From Listeria fleischmannii subsp. fleischmannii LU2006-1 (GTDB lineage: Bacteria > Bacillota > Bacilli > Lactobacillales > Listeriaceae), in contig NZ_ALWW01000016.1 in the NCBI RefSeq assembly GCF_000344175.1, positions 1 to 52,858 of the forward strand: 52,858 bases of DNA, given 5' to 3'. Below, piece by piece: positions 1-9,448 of this stretch. Numbering within the stretch: position 1 is the first letter of the stretch; every line of letters begins with the position of its first letter. The notes under the pieces were generated by a model. It searched no databases. It saw nothing but the letters and a program-made list of their open reading frames with translations, and was not told where the DNA came from. The position numbers and the translations under genes were made by a program.

Positions 1-842
1 ACAACATGAATAAGCTGTTGGACCTTTTACTTTTTTGGTCAAATTCAAGGTTTGTAATTAAATCTTGATAATCATGCCCGATTCACCGGTCCTAAATACT
101 GTGTCTGAACCCATTTCTTTCAAAAAAGGTTACCTTGAACAAGTAAATTAATTTAACGCTATCTTTTACTTCTTTCGGCAAAACCAGCAATTTTATCTCC
201 TGCTGTTGGAATTTTTTTCATCGCTGCTTCTAAGTCTTTTTTCGCTCGTTTAAATTTCCCAGAAGTACGTAATTTACCAAGCATATTGTGCATAGCACCG
301 ACATTTGGGGCAATAGACATGTTATTATCATTTAAAATGACAATCACTTCTTTTCCCATATCACCTATGTGGTTCAATGCTTCTAGAGCCATTCCACCCG
401 TTAAAGCCCCGTCCCCAATAATTGGAACAACATGAAAATGCTCATTTTTTATATCTCGAGCAATCGCCATCCCGGCTGCAGCTGAAAGAGAAGTGGAACT
501 GTGTCCTGTTTCAAATACATCATGTGGCGACTCTTTTCTTTTCGGGAAGCCATCCAAGCCCCCTTGTTGCCTAAGTGTATCAAATTTATCTGCCCTACCC
601 GTTAATATTTTATGCACATAAGATTGATGACCCACATCCCATATAAATTTATCTGATGGGCTTGTAAAAGCGTGGTGAAGTGCAATAGTAAGCTCTACCA
701 CACCTAAGTTAGGTCCAATATGACCACCAGTAACAGAGGTAGATTCAATAAGAAATTTTCGTATCTCTGCAGCTAGTTCTTCCATTTCGGGTATTGTCAT
801 ATCTTTTAAGAAGGCAGGATCCTTAATTTTTAAAAGATCCAA
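1..842 (-). CDS. dxs: 1-deoxy-D-xylulose-5-phosphate synthase, N-terminal part, broken at contig end
   Basis: Dxs condenses pyruvate and glyceraldehyde-3-phosphate, using thiamine diphosphate, to start the cytosolic MEP isoprenoid pathway. The first ~220 residues are clean: a [10 protein letters not shown] segment near the N-terminus, and the ThDP/Mg motif [18 protein letters not shown] followed by ILNDNNMSI. The frame then stops after GFAERSKR near position 159. The remaining ~158 bases still encode recognisable Dxs residues (a [17 protein letters not shown]-like stretch and KGPTAYS) but scattered over several frames, so there are multiple indels at a low-quality contig end. Family members are about 600 residues, so roughly the last 60% lies outside. 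The start is TTG at 842: an in-frame stop lies seven codons upstream, and an AGGA-type site precedes it at rather long spacing. It has its own promoter, separate from the cold-shock gene. Confidence 0.93.
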
Positions 843-880
843 TTGAAACAGCTCGCTTTCCTAATAATTTAAAGTAGAAT

Positions 881-908
881 AATAAAAAACGCCCATTCAT
901 TAGGGCAT
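881..908 (-). terminator. terminator-like hairpin inside the dxs leader
   Basis: On the minus strand ATGCCC pairs with GGGCGT (one G-U) around an 8-nt loop, followed by GTTTTTTATT. It lies downstream of the predicted dxs promoter and about 40 bases before the TTG start, so it would act on dxs transcripts. The cold-shock gene already has its own stronger terminator upstream. It could be an attenuator. No ligand-binding fold is obvious. Confidence 0.5.
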
Positions 909-928
909 ATTCACGATTACTTGAAATC

Positions 929-957
929 ATTATATCATTTCCGCCCTATTTCACCAA
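929..957 (-). promoter_or_regulatory. SigA-type promoter for dxs
   Basis: On the minus strand TTGGTG (957-952) and a perfect TATAAT (934-929) are separated by 17 bases. Transcription would begin near 922, giving a leader of about 80 bases before the dxs TTG codon. Confidence 0.7.
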
Positions 958-984
958 GCAAATTCAAAAGGAAATGTATGGAAA

Positions 985-1024
985 CAAAAAAAAGCAAATC
1001 TCAAATTGAGATTTGCTTTTGATT
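985..1024 (-). terminator. intrinsic terminator of the cold-shock gene
   Basis: AGCAAATCTCAA (993-1004) and TTGAGATTTGCT (1006-1017) form a near-perfect hairpin. On the minus strand it is followed by a run of eight T residues. It lies directly after the cold-shock stop codon. Confidence 0.85.
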
Positions 1025-1036
1025 TTAAAATATTAA

Positions 1037-1279
<243 letters not shown>

Positions 1280-1420
1280 CTATTCTTGCTTATGGCACGA
1301 GATGGAATGTTGTTCACAATCGTATCCTTACCCACAAAAATAATGCTATCTAAGCATATCATGTAAAAATCAAAAATGCAAATGATTACTTTTAAATAGT
1401 AAAAAAATTTTCACTACTAT

Positions 1421-2302
1421 TCAATTATCTCGCTTTACAATTAAATCAGCAAGACCAATTAAGTAATCCGTTTTAAGTCCACTGTCCACAAGTGCCGCTA
1501 TAGCCAGCGCGTAATGCTCATTAAGCGCCTTTTTGGCACCTTCTAGTGTTAATAAATTCGGATAGGTACTTTTTTGCTTTTTTTCATCAGAACCCGTTTC
1601 CTTACCAAGTTTAGCGGTATCACCTGTTACATCTAAGATATCATCGCATATTTGAAACGCAATACCAATTTGTTCAGCATAAACACTCAAACGTTCTTGT
1701 TCTTCTTGTGTCGCATCACCAAGTACACTACCTGCATATACAGACGCGTGCAGTAAAGCACCCGTTTTACGCGCATGAATGGATTTTAATTCTTCCAAGG
1801 TCAAATCCCTGTTTTCGCCCATTAAATCTGCTTGCTGTCCGCCAACCATACCAAGAGCGCCGGCATTTTTGGCATAGCGTTGAACGATTTTTATTCGTTT
1901 CTCCGCATTAATCGTTTCGTCACTTGCAATTTCTGAAAAAGCCATAGTGAGGAGGGCATCTCCTGCAAGAATAGCCGTTCCCTCATCAAATTTCTTATGG
2001 CTCGTTAATTGACCGCGACGATAATCGTCATCGTCCATCGCGGGTAAATCATCATGGATTAGGCTGTATGTATGAATCATTTCGACGGCACTTGCCGCAT
2101 GTAAACCGAGATTTTTATCCCCTCTTAGCGCGTCAATCGTTGCAAATAGTAGTAGTGGCCGAATTCTTTTTCCACCAGCTAGTAGAGAATAGTGCATGGC
2201 TTCTTTTAATTTTGGTTCAATTGCTTCATTTTGAACCGCAGCAAAAAGTCGCTCCTCCAGTTTAGCTTTATATGTATCCATAAACATACGTAAATCCGTC
2301 AA
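1421..2302 (-). CDS. ispA: farnesyl diphosphate synthase (geranyltranstransferase)
   Basis: A 293-residue trans-prenyltransferase that builds C15 farnesyl diphosphate from IPP and DMAPP, feeding undecaprenyl and quinone side-chain synthesis. The first aspartate-rich motif is DDLPAMDDDDYRRG and the second is DDILD; GGKRIRPLLL and the substrate-binding KTGALL are also visible. The start chosen is TTG at 2302, with GGAGAG nine bases upstream inside xseB. ATG codons at 2287 and 2281 are possible alternatives but lack a better site. It lies three bases after the xseB stop, clearly in one operon with xseB and xseA, a common Bacillales arrangement. Confidence 0.95.
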   Translation of the reverse strand: MTDLRMFMDTYKAKLEERLFAAVQNEAIEPKLKEAMHYSLLAGGKRIRPLLLFATIDALRGDKNLGLHAASAVEMIHTYSLIHDDLPAMDDDDYRRGQLTSHKKFDEGTAILAGDALLTMAFSEIASDETINAEKRIKIVQRYAKNAGALGMVGGQQADLMGENRDLTLEELKSIHARKTGALLHASVYAGSVLGDATQEEQERLSVYAEQIGIAFQICDDILDVTGDTAKLGKETGSDEKKQKSTYPNLLTLEGAKKALNEHYALAIAALVDSGLKTDYLIGLADLIVKRDN

Positions 2303-2304
2303 CG

Positions 2305-2535
2305 TTATTCACTCTCCACTTCAAACGGTTTTTCCTCGTCTGTTTCCGTCACAACTTTCGCCATTTTCTCCTCAGCCGCTTGTAGTTTCGTTTGACAAAG
2401 TTTAGTGAGCTCAATTCCTTTTTGATACATATCAAGCGACTCTTCTAATGAAGCATTGCCACTTTCTAAAGCCTCTACAATTGTTTCAAGTTCTTTCATC
2501 GCTTCTTCAAAAGTTTGTTGTTTTTTTGTCGCCAT
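2305..2535 (-). CDS. xseB: exodeoxyribonuclease VII small subunit
   Basis: A 76-residue subunit of exonuclease VII, which degrades single-stranded DNA in both directions and forms a complex with the large subunit. The characteristic core FEEAMKELETIVEALESG, then SLEESLDMYQKGIEL, is clear and largely helical. The N-terminus follows the xseA stop without a gap. Length matches the family. Confidence 0.95.
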   Translation of the reverse strand: MATKKQQTFEEAMKELETIVEALESGNASLEESLDMYQKGIELTKLCQTKLQAAEEKMAKVVTETDEEKPFEVESE

Positions 2536-3891
2536 TTATTTTTCCTCCTCTTTGCTTGTCACATTTGCCGTAAAGGCACCGTCACTTAAGACCACCTTTA
2601 CTTCATCCCCGAGCTCAAGTTGACTAACTTCCTTCACCAGTTCGCCTGCTTGATATGTCACCCCGTAACCCCTTTTTAGGAGGGAAAGCGGGCTTAAAAG
2701 TTCCAGCGCCGAAATATGCTTCTCAAATTCATAACGCTTCGACTTCACAATATCTGCTGCAGCCACTTGTAGTCTTTTGGCCATATCCAGCGTGTCGCGT
2801 CTTGCATCTACTACTAACTGCTTCGTGGACACAAGTTCAATACGATTGGAAAGTTGCGTGAGTTGCGTTTCTTTCTGCCAAAGTACTCGCGCAAAAGCGT
2901 TTTCCATCCGACCAGAAAAATAATCTAAACGTTCCGTCTGTTCATCCATTAATTTTCGTGGCCCGCGTAACAATAAGCGATCTCGCTTCGCTGCCAAATT
3001 TACTTCCGAACGTTCAAAAGTTTGCCGCATTAAATTTGTCAGTCGATATTTCCTCTCAAGAAGACGTTCTGTCAAATCTTTTTGGTGTGGAACCGCAAGT
3101 TCGGCTGCTGCTGTTGGGGTTGCTGCTCGCACATCCGCTGCGAAATCGGCAAGTGAAAAGTCCGTTTCATGACCAACCGCCGAAATAACAGGTACGTCTG
3201 AATCAAAGACAGATCGTACAACAATTTCTTCATTAAACGCCCAAAGTTCTTCAAGGGAGCCACCGCCGCGCCCGATAATCATAAGATCAATATCATTTCG
3301 TGCATTGATACGTGCGATGTTTTGCGCAATTTTTTGTGCCGCTGTATCGCCTTGTACAAGTGTTGGATAAACGAGCACCTCTACATTTGGCATCCGCCGG
3401 TGAAGGGTTGTTAAAATGTCACGGATAGCTGCTCCTGTTCCACTTGTTACAATCGCAATTTTAGAAGGGAAAGAAGGAAGCACTTTTTTATGCCTCGCAT
3501 CAAAAAGTCCTTCCTTATCTAATTTAGCTTTTAATTGTTCAAATTGAACGTATAACGCTCCTACGCCATCCGGTTCCATGCTGTCGACATAAAATTGATA
3601 ACGTCCTGCTTTATTGAAAACAGATACACGACCAGTTACCAATACATTCATGCCGTCTTCAGGCCGAAAAGGCAATTTGGCTACCGATTTTGCAAACATA
3701 ACAGAGCGAAGCATGGCCGCTTCATCTTTTAACGTAAAATAAATATGGCCGCTCGCAGGTGTTTTTAAATTCGAGATTTCCCCTTTGACAAAAACTTGTT
3801 TTAAATAGGGATCTGCTTCAAATTTTCGTTCAATATATTTGGTTAGTGCTTCAACTGTTAAATATTTTTCTTGCAAAATCATCACGTCCAT
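2536..3891 (-). CDS. xseA: exodeoxyribonuclease VII large subunit
   Basis: A 451-residue catalytic subunit of exonuclease VII. An N-terminal OB fold (about residues 10-110, with GEISNLK and SGHIYFTLKD) is followed by the catalytic domain containing ITSGTGAAIRDIL-like and GRGGGSLEELWAFNEE motifs and SAVGHETDF, then a long coiled-coil tail. It begins four bases after the folD stop. ATG at 3891 or at 3882 are both possible; neither has a good Shine-Dalgarno site, which suggests translational coupling to folD. The protein is full length. Confidence 0.95.
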   Translation of the reverse strand: MDVMILQEKYLTVEALTKYIERKFEADPYLKQVFVKGEISNLKTPASGHIYFTLKDEAAMLRSVMFAKSVAKLPFRPEDGMNVLVTGRVSVFNKAGRYQFYVDSMEPDGVGALYVQFEQLKAKLDKEGLFDARHKKVLPSFPSKIAIVTSGTGAAIRDILTTLHRRMPNVEVLVYPTLVQGDTAAQKIAQNIARINARNDIDLMIIGRGGGSLEELWAFNEEIVVRSVFDSDVPVISAVGHETDFSLADFAADVRAATPTAAAELAVPHQKDLTERLLERKYRLTNLMRQTFERSEVNLAAKRDRLLLRGPRKLMDEQTERLDYFSGRMENAFARVLWQKETQLTQLSNRIELVSTKQLVVDARRDTLDMAKRLQVAAADIVKSKRYEFEKHISALELLSPLSLLKRGYGVTYQAGELVKEVSQLELGDEVKVVLSDGAFTANVTSKEEEK

Positions 3892-3894
3892 TTT

Positions 3895-4749
3895 TTATTG
3901 CTTATCAAATAATCTTTTTGCCGCTTTCAAAGTGTTGGAAAGTAGCATCGTGATTGTCATTGGACCAACTCCACCCGGTACAGGTGTAATAAAGCCCGCT
4001 TTTTGAAACACATCGTCATAATCGACATCCCCGCATAATTTATTATTTTCATCGCGGTCCATTCCAACATCAATGACAATAGCGCCTTCTTTTACATACT
4101 CTTTTTTAACAAATTTAGCTAGCCCAGTAGCCACAACCAAAATATCTGCTTCACTAGCGACTTCTGCTAAATTTTCTGTACGGCTATGTGCAATCGTAAC
4201 AGTTGCATTTTCTTGTAATAAAAGTTGGGCAACAGGTTTCCCTACGATGTTGCTACGTCCGATGACAACTGCACGTTTTCCGGCAATCGTTTGACCAGTA
4301 GATTTGATAAGCTCGATAATTCCTGCTGGTGTGCACGGTACAAGAGAATCTTTGCCTACAAATAAATTTCCCACATTAAGAGGATGGAACCCGTCTACAT
4401 CTTTCAAGACAGATATTGTGTCAATGACCTTTTCCTCCGAAATATGTTTAGGTAGTGGTAATTGAACTAAAATGCCATGAATGGTATCATCCTCGTTTAG
4501 TTCTTCCACAGTTTGAAGTAATTTTTCTTCTGATACATCTTCATCTAGTTCAATAAGTACTGACTTCATGCCGCTTTCTTCTGTGCGCTTTTGTTTATTT
4601 CTTACATATGTACGTGATGCTTGATTGTCCCCTACAAGAACTACTGCAAGCCCAGGCTGTTTGCCCTCACTTTTTAATCGACTTACCTCTTTTGTTACAT
4701 TTTCTTGAATCTCTTTCGCTAATTTTTTTCCATCAATAACTTGTGCCAT
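3895..4749 (-). CDS. folD: methylene-tetrahydrofolate dehydrogenase / methenyl-tetrahydrofolate cyclohydrolase
   Basis: A bifunctional enzyme of 284 residues interconverting 5,10-methylene-, methenyl- and 10-formyl-tetrahydrofolate with NADP, supplying purine synthesis and formylmethionine. Visible motifs are the active-site YVRNKQK region, GILVQLPLP, the dinucleotide-binding [16 protein letters not shown] and the C-terminal [10 protein letters not shown] signature. The start is the second ATG at 4749 ([10 protein letters not shown]): the AAGGGGG site is eight bases from it and only two bases from the upstream ATG at 4755. It complements the gcv genes further along in one-carbon metabolism. 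Confidence 0.96.
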   Translation of the reverse strand: MAQVIDGKKLAKEIQENVTKEVSRLKSEGKQPGLAVVLVGDNQASRTYVRNKQKRTEESGMKSVLIELDEDVSEEKLLQTVEELNEDDTIHGILVQLPLPKHISEEKVIDTISVLKDVDGFHPLNVGNLFVGKDSLVPCTPAGIIELIKSTGQTIAGKRAVVIGRSNIVGKPVAQLLLQENATVTIAHSRTENLAEVASEADILVVATGLAKFVKKEYVKEGAIVIDVGMDRDENNKLCGDVDYDDVFQKAGFITPVPGGVGPMTITMLLSNTLKAAKRLFDKQ

Positions 4750-4782
4750 CTTCATTGCCCCCTTAAAAACTTATGATTAAAT

Positions 4783-4815
4783 AGATTTGGTGAAAAAGTA
4801 CTTCTCACCAAATCT
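4783..4815 (-). terminator. hairpin between nusB and folD
   Basis: AGATTTGGTGA (4783-4793) and TCACCAAATCT (4805-4815) form a perfect 11-bp stem with an 11-base loop in the nusB-folD gap. No strong T-run follows on the minus strand, so it may be a weak terminator or an RNA-processing/stability element allowing folD-xseA-xseB-ispA to be read from the same transcript. Confidence 0.5.
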
Positions 4816-4827
4816 AAAGTAAAACCA

Positions 4828-5212
4828 CTAATCGTTTTGCGCAATATTTGCAAGTACACCATTGATAAATTTGCTAGCTTTCTCATCACTATATATTTTA
4901 GCAATTTCAATTGACTCGTTTAGACTTACACGGTCTGGAACATCTTCTAAAAATAAGCATTTCAAATGCACTAACACGTAAGATAGATAAATCCACTTTA
5001 TTTAAGCGGCTTAGTTGCCAATTATCTAAATGTGTTTCGATTGTTTGATCAAGTTCGCTTTTATGTTCCGCTACACCAGTTACAAGCGTCTCAACATAAT
5101 CATCTTGTTCCTCATCCATGACATTTTGAATCGCCTGGTCTGTAGTCATTTCGTTCAACTCCATTTGGAACAATGCTTGAAGCGCTCTTTCGCGAGCTTC
5201 TCTTCTTTTCAT
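4828..5212 (-). CDS. nusB: transcription antitermination factor NusB (single-base frameshift in this sequence)
   Basis: NusB binds boxA RNA with NusE (S10) and supports rRNA antitermination. The N-terminal frame from [19 protein letters not shown] to SAFEML is normal. The frame then breaks at a five-base A run on the plus strand (4949-4953). Removing one base restores [22 protein letters not shown] and then the family ending [20 protein letters not shown], with a stop at 4828, giving 127 residues, the usual length. I read this as a sequencing error rather than a pseudogene, because the downstream frame is perfectly conserved and nusB sits in its normal place between yqhY and folD. Confidence 0.9.
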
Positions 5213-5233
5213 TTTAAAACTCCTTTATACCTC

Positions 5234-5641
5234 TTAAAATGTTAGGTCATCAAAAGAAAGCGATTCTGTTTTTTCAAATTGAACGCCTACAATGTGAACA
5301 TTGACTTCTAACACATGAAGTCCTGTCATACTATAAATTGTATCGCGCACGGTGTTTTGGATGCTTTCCGCTACAAGTGGTATGCTTGCACCAAACAATA
5401 CCGTGCAATAAATTTCAACTGTAATACCTTCTTCTAATAAATCTACTTTAACACCTTTACGATAGTTGACAGCACCGCCAAAACGTTCACGCATTTCAGT
5501 TGCAAAACCGCCTTGCATGGCTGCTACTTGTTCAACTTCATTGGCAGCAAGACCTGCAATAACACCAATGACTTCTGGCGCAATTTCAATTTTCCCAAGT
5601 GGCTCATCTTGTCCTTTACGTAAATCTTTTGTGTAGGCCAT
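5234..5641 (-). CDS. yqhY: Asp23/Gls24 family envelope-stress protein YqhY
   Basis: A 135-residue Asp23-family protein. The family core is visible as APEVIGVIAGLAANEVEQV, then a G-rich segment, then KVDLLEEGITVEIYCTVLFG and SIPLVAESIQNTVRDTIYSMTG. Family members are small alkaline-shock or envelope-associated proteins. In Bacillus subtilis the gene at this exact position (accB-accC-yqhY) is linked to control of acetyl-CoA carboxylase activity, so the operon context is probably functional. GAGGAGG, provided by the end of accC, lies eight bases before the ATG. The biochemical role is not settled. Confidence 0.9.
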   Translation of the reverse strand: MAYTKDLRKGQDEPLGKIEIAPEVIGVIAGLAANEVEQVAAMQGGFATEMRERFGGAVNYRKGVKVDLLEEGITVEIYCTVLFGASIPLVAESIQNTVRDTIYSMTGLHVLEVNVHIVGVQFEKTESLSFDDLTF

Positions 5642-5643
5642 AA

Positions 5644-7007
5644 TTAATCCTCCTCAGTATTTTTCATTACATCATTTTTTTCTAAAATTTCGTATTGAAA
5701 TCTCCTGAACGAAATGCCTCTGTTTCGAGTACTTTTATATGGAATGGAATCGTTGAAGGAATGCCATCAATTGCAAATTCTGAAAGAGCTCGCTTCATTT
5801 TCTCCACAACTTCTTCTCGTGTATCTGCATAACAAATTAATTTGGCAATCATCGAATCATAAAATGGTGGGATTTTATAGTTTGGGTAAGCTGCTGAATC
5901 AATACGTACCCCGTTCCCACCTGGTGGTAAATAAAACTTAATTTCACCTGGTGCTGGCATAAAATTACGTTCTGGGTTTTCGGCATTAATACGGCATTCC
6001 ATTGCCCAACCTGACAGCTTAACATCTTGTTGTTTAATACCTAACTCCTCACCTGATGCCACTAAAAATTGTTGTTTGACTAAATCAATACCCGTTACAA
6101 GTTCTGTAACTGGATGCTCTACTTGAATTCGCGTGTTCATCTCCATGAAATAGAAGCTTTTTTCTTTTGGTTCGTAAATAAATTCGATTGTTCCAGCGCC
6201 GGAATAATGCACAGCTTTTGCCGCTTTCACTGCGGCACGCCCCATTTTTTGTCTTGTTTTTTCATCAAGAGCTGGTGAGGGACTTTCTTCGATTAATTTT
6301 TGCAAACGTCGTTGAATAGTACAGTCGCGTTCACCAAGATGGATGACATTTCCATGATTATCCGCCATGATTTGAATTTCAACATGTCGAAAATCTTCTA
6401 TAAATTTTTCAATGTAAACGCCTGGGTCTCCAAAAGCGGCCTCAGCTTCGGCTTGGGTAGTTTTGATACCGGAAACTAATTTTTCTTCATTTTCCGCAAC
6501 ACGAATCCCTTTTCCTCCACCACCTGCTGTCGCTTTAATAATAACAGGATAGCCAATTTTTTTAGCAATTTTCTTTCCTTCTTCGGCATCTTGAACAATG
6601 CCTTGTGAACCCGGAACAACTGGAACTCCAGCTTTTCTCATGGTTTCACGTGCAACATCTTTTGTCCCCATTTGCGAAATCGCTTCCGCACTTGGTCCGA
6701 TAAAAGTGATGTTGCAATCTGCACATAGATCAGCAAAATCAGCGTTTTCTGCTAAAAAACCATATCCTGGATGAATGGCGTCGCATTTCGTTAAAACAGC
6801 AACACTAATAATATTAGACATATTTAAGTAACTATCTTTCGTCGCAGCTGGACCTACGCAGTAAGCTTCATCAGCTAATTGACTATGTAGGGCATCTCGG
6901 TCAGCTTCTGAATAAATAGCAACAGTTTCAATTCCCATCTCTTTTGCAGCACGAATAATACGAACGGCAATTTCGCCTCGATTGGCAATCAATACTTTTT
7001 TAATCAT
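5644..7007 (-). CDS. accC: acetyl-CoA carboxylase, biotin carboxylase subunit (C-terminal frameshift in this sequence)
   Basis: ATP-grasp enzyme that carboxylates biotin on AccB, the first half-reaction of malonyl-CoA synthesis. Visible are the N-terminal IANRGEIAVRIIRAAKE, the glycine loop KATAGGGGKGIRV, and the catalytic MNTRIQVEHPVTE. As read, the protein stops at 5682 after FNTKF (441 residues). Adding one base to the A4 run at 5684-5687 (plus strand) extends it with LEKNDVMKNTEED to a stop at 5644, giving 454 residues, the family length, and placing its end right before yqhY. A homopolymer error is the simplest explanation. It starts 14 bases after accB. Confidence 0.94.
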
Positions 7008-7021
7008 TCTCGCATTACTCC

Positions 7022-7498
7022 TTATTTTTTTCTAACTTTAAAGAGAGGTTGACCAAATTCAACAAGTTCCCCGTTAGAAACTAAAATTTCAGCAATCTCA
7101 CCATTTAAATCAGCTGTAATTTCATTAAATAGTTTCATTGCTTCTACTACACAAACAACTGTATTGTTTGATACTTGTGATCCGATTTCAACAAATGGTG
7201 GTTCTCCCGGGCTACCTGAAGCATAAAATGTTCCTACCATTGGTGATGTAATAACTTCTAAGTCAGTCGCATTAGATGGTGCTTCTGCTACAACCGGAGT
7301 CTCCACTTGCTCTGCCACCACAACTTGTTTTGCAATTTCAGGCGATGTTGCATGTTCTTTTTCACTCGGTGTAAAGGTGACTACCTCGCTGTTTTTCTTT
7401 ATAGATAATTTTGTTCCCTCTTGGTCTAATTCAAATTCATTTAAATTGGAATCATCAATCAGCGTAATAAGCTGTTTAATATCATCAAATGATAGCAT
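7022..7498 (-). CDS. accB: acetyl-CoA carboxylase, biotin carboxyl carrier protein
   Basis: A 158-residue carrier whose lysine is biotinylated and shuttles carboxyl groups between AccC and the AccAD transferase. The C-terminal biotinyl domain contains VVEAMKLFNEI with the modified lysine at about residue 122; SPMVGTFYASGSPGEPPFV is the typical domain start. A flexible Ala/Pro/Val/Glu-rich linker (roughly residues 45-80) joins it to the N-terminal helix. AAGGAGTG precedes the ATG. It heads the accB-accC-yqhY-nusB group behind an extended -10 promoter. Confidence 0.97.
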   Translation of the reverse strand: MLSFDDIKQLITLIDDSNLNEFELDQEGTKLSIKKNSEVVTFTPSEKEHATSPEIAKQVVVAEQVETPVVAEAPSNATDLEVITSPMVGTFYASGSPGEPPFVEIGSQVSNNTVVCVVEAMKLFNEITADLNGEIAEILVSNGELVEFGQPLFKVRKK

Positions 7499-7542
7499 TT
7501 TTTTCTACACTCCTTAACATATCTAGATCACAAACTAACTTC

Positions 7543-7551
7543 ATTGTACCA
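7543..7551 (-). promoter_or_regulatory. extended -10 promoter of accB
   Basis: TGG followed by TACAAT (7548-7543) on the minus strand, about 45 bases upstream of accB. The -35 region is poor. I saw no clear FapR-type palindrome overlapping it. Confidence 0.45.
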
Positions 7552-7609
7552 TAATTTCTTTTTAAAAGGATAAATCGCATGCTTATATTTCAATTTTTTG
7601 CAAAGAAAT

Positions 7610-7633
7610 AGTACTTACCGTTTGATAAGTACT
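7610..7633 (-). terminator. efp terminator-like hairpin
   Basis: AGTACTTA and TAAGTACT form an 8-bp stem with an 8-base loop just after the efp stop codon. The following minus-strand sequence ATTTCTTTG is only moderately T-rich. Confidence 0.5.
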
Positions 7634-7642
7634 ACCTCGTTA

Positions 7643-8200
7643 TTATGCACGTGATACATAACTTGCTTCTGTTGTGTTAATCACAAGTGTATCCCCTTCA
7701 TTTACGAAGAAAGGCACTTGTACAACTAAGCCTGTTTCAAGCGTCGCTGGTTTAGAACCACCTGATGAGGTATCACCTTTAATACCAGGTTCTGTTTCAG
7801 CTACTTTTAATTCTACGGTGTTTGGCAAATCAACACCAATTGTCTCACCTTGATACATCACAATATTAATTTCCATATTTTCTTTTAGGAATTTAAGTTC
7901 ATATTCAATTTGTGTTGCTGGTAATTCGATTTGCTCATAAGATTCATTATCCATAAAAACGTGATTAGTGCCATCTGCATATAAATATTGCATTTTGCGG
8001 TTATCAATTTGGGCTTTGGCTACTTTCTCACCGCCACGGAATGTTTTTTCCTGAATCGCACCCGTACGTAAATTGCGTAGTTTAGAGCGAACAAAAGCTG
8101 CACCCTTACCTGGCTTCACGTGTTGAAAATCCAAAACGCGCCAAATCCCATTATCTACTTCAATTGTAAGACCAGTACGAAAATCGTTAACTGAAATCAT
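7643..8200 (-). CDS. efp: translation elongation factor P
   Basis: A 185-residue tRNA-shaped factor that enters the ribosomal E site to relieve stalling at polyproline. The KOW-like domain carries the loop [10 protein letters not shown], whose lysine at residue 32 is the position modified in many bacteria (5-aminopentanol in B. subtilis). Two OB domains follow, ending with the signature [20 protein letters not shown]. The start is ATG at 8200 because AGGAGGAAAAAAG precedes it directly. A 22-residue upstream in-frame extension to 8266 has no ribosome site and is not part of the family. Confidence 0.97.
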   Translation of the reverse strand: MISVNDFRTGLTIEVDNGIWRVLDFQHVKPGKGAAFVRSKLRNLRTGAIQEKTFRGGEKVAKAQIDNRKMQYLYADGTNHVFMDNESYEQIELPATQIEYELKFLKENMEINIVMYQGETIGVDLPNTVELKVAETEPGIKGDTSSGGSKPATLETGLVVQVPFFVNEGDTLVINTTEASYVSRA

Positions 8201-8348
8201 CTTTTTTCCTCCTGTAAATTCCATTTTCATATGGAATAAAAGTTCTTCCAGAATAGCATCTAGCATTTATTTGTAATGCCGACCAGTCTGGTTCTTTTGT
8301 ATGTCCTTTCTTATTTAACCATAAATTGCCGAAAGATACAAAGAAATT

Positions 8349-9410
8349 TTATAAAATAATAAGCTCTTTTGGTGAATGAATTAAGACCTCATTCCCTGTT
8401 TCTGTGATTAAAATATCGTCCTCGATACGTACACCGCCAATTCCAGCTAAATAAATGCCTGGTTCATCAGTCACTACATTTCCAGCAACTAATTTTTGCG
8501 GACTCTTCATCGATAAATTAGGACCTTCATGAATCTCTAAACCAATGCCATGCCCTAATGAATGCCCAAAAGCGTCACCATAACCATGCGAGGCGATGTG
8601 ATCCCGCGCAATTTTGTCAGCTTCAATTCCGGACATGCCTGGTTTTAAAGCCTCTATTACTTTTAACTGGGCATCTAGTGTAATTTGATAGATTTCTTTC
8701 AGTTTCTCACTTGGCTCACCCATAGAAATTGTTCGTGTCATGTCTGAACAATAACCATTATAGTAGCAACCATAATCCATGGTCACAAAATCACCTGTTT
8801 CAATTTTCTTATCCGATGCAACTCCGTGTGGTAGCGCTGAACGGACACCACTTGCTACAATCGTATCAAAAGAGGAAGATGTTGCACCTTGTTTACGCAT
8901 AAAAAATTCTAACTCGTTTGAAACTTCAAGTTCTGACATCCCTACTTTTATAAAACGAATAATATGATCAAATGAAGCATCTGCAATCTCACAGGCTGTG
9001 CGAATTTCTTTTAATTCTTTTTCAGTTTTTACTTGACGCATGGCTTCAAAAAAGCCTTGAACCGGAGAAAGTTCAGCAGAAAATGTTTCTTCCATACCTT
9101 TAAATTCCGCAACTGTCACATAAGCTTCTTCAAAAGAGAGCATTTTAACACCGTTTTTAACGAGTAAATCTTCTACTGTTTCAAAAATCGGACCTTGGTG
9201 TTTGACAATTTCATAGCCAACAGCTTGTTTGCCCGCTTGTTCTGTATAACGAAAGTCCGTCACAAAATAAGCTTTTTGAGGTAAGATAAGAGCTACTCCA
9301 CTTGTACCAGTAAAACCAGAAACATAACGTCTATTATACTCGCTAGTTACAAGAACTGCTTCCATTTTTTTATCCGCGAGTGCATGTTGAATTTTTGCTA
9401 ATTGATTCAT
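8349..9410 (-). CDS. yqhT: M24 family aminopeptidase (Xaa-Pro peptidase, YqhT-like)
   Basis: A 353-residue cytosolic dimetal peptidase predicted to cut N-terminal residues before proline. The N-terminal creatinase-like domain spans about residues 1-125; the pita-bread domain carries the metal ligands in MDYGCYYNGYCSDMTRT (two Asp), GHSLGHGIGLEIHEGP (His), DEPGIYL (Glu) and GVRIEDD (Glu). AGGGAGGAAG precedes the ATG. Placement next to efp is conserved in Bacillales, and both proteins deal with proline-rich sequence, although the link is only contextual. Confidence 0.93.
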   Translation of the reverse strand: MNQLAKIQHALADKKMEAVLVTSEYNRRYVSGFTGTSGVALILPQKAYFVTDFRYTEQAGKQAVGYEIVKHQGPIFETVEDLLVKNGVKMLSFEEAYVTVAEFKGMEETFSAELSPVQGFFEAMRQVKTEKELKEIRTACEIADASFDHIIRFIKVGMSELEVSNELEFFMRKQGATSSSFDTIVASGVRSALPHGVASDKKIETGDFVTMDYGCYYNGYCSDMTRTISMGEPSEKLKEIYQITLDAQLKVIEALKPGMSGIEADKIARDHIASHGYGDAFGHSLGHGIGLEIHEGPNLSMKSPQKLVAGNVVTDEPGIYLAGIGGVRIEDDILITETGNEVLIHSPKELIIL

Positions 9411-9448
9411 TTTTTAACTTCCTCCCTTATATGTAGCTTACGCGTTTT

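Noticed and set aside
8201-8266. N-terminal extension of EF-P
   Set aside because: The ribosome site AGGAGG lies inside it, directly before the conserved start at 8200, and EF-P never carries such an extension.
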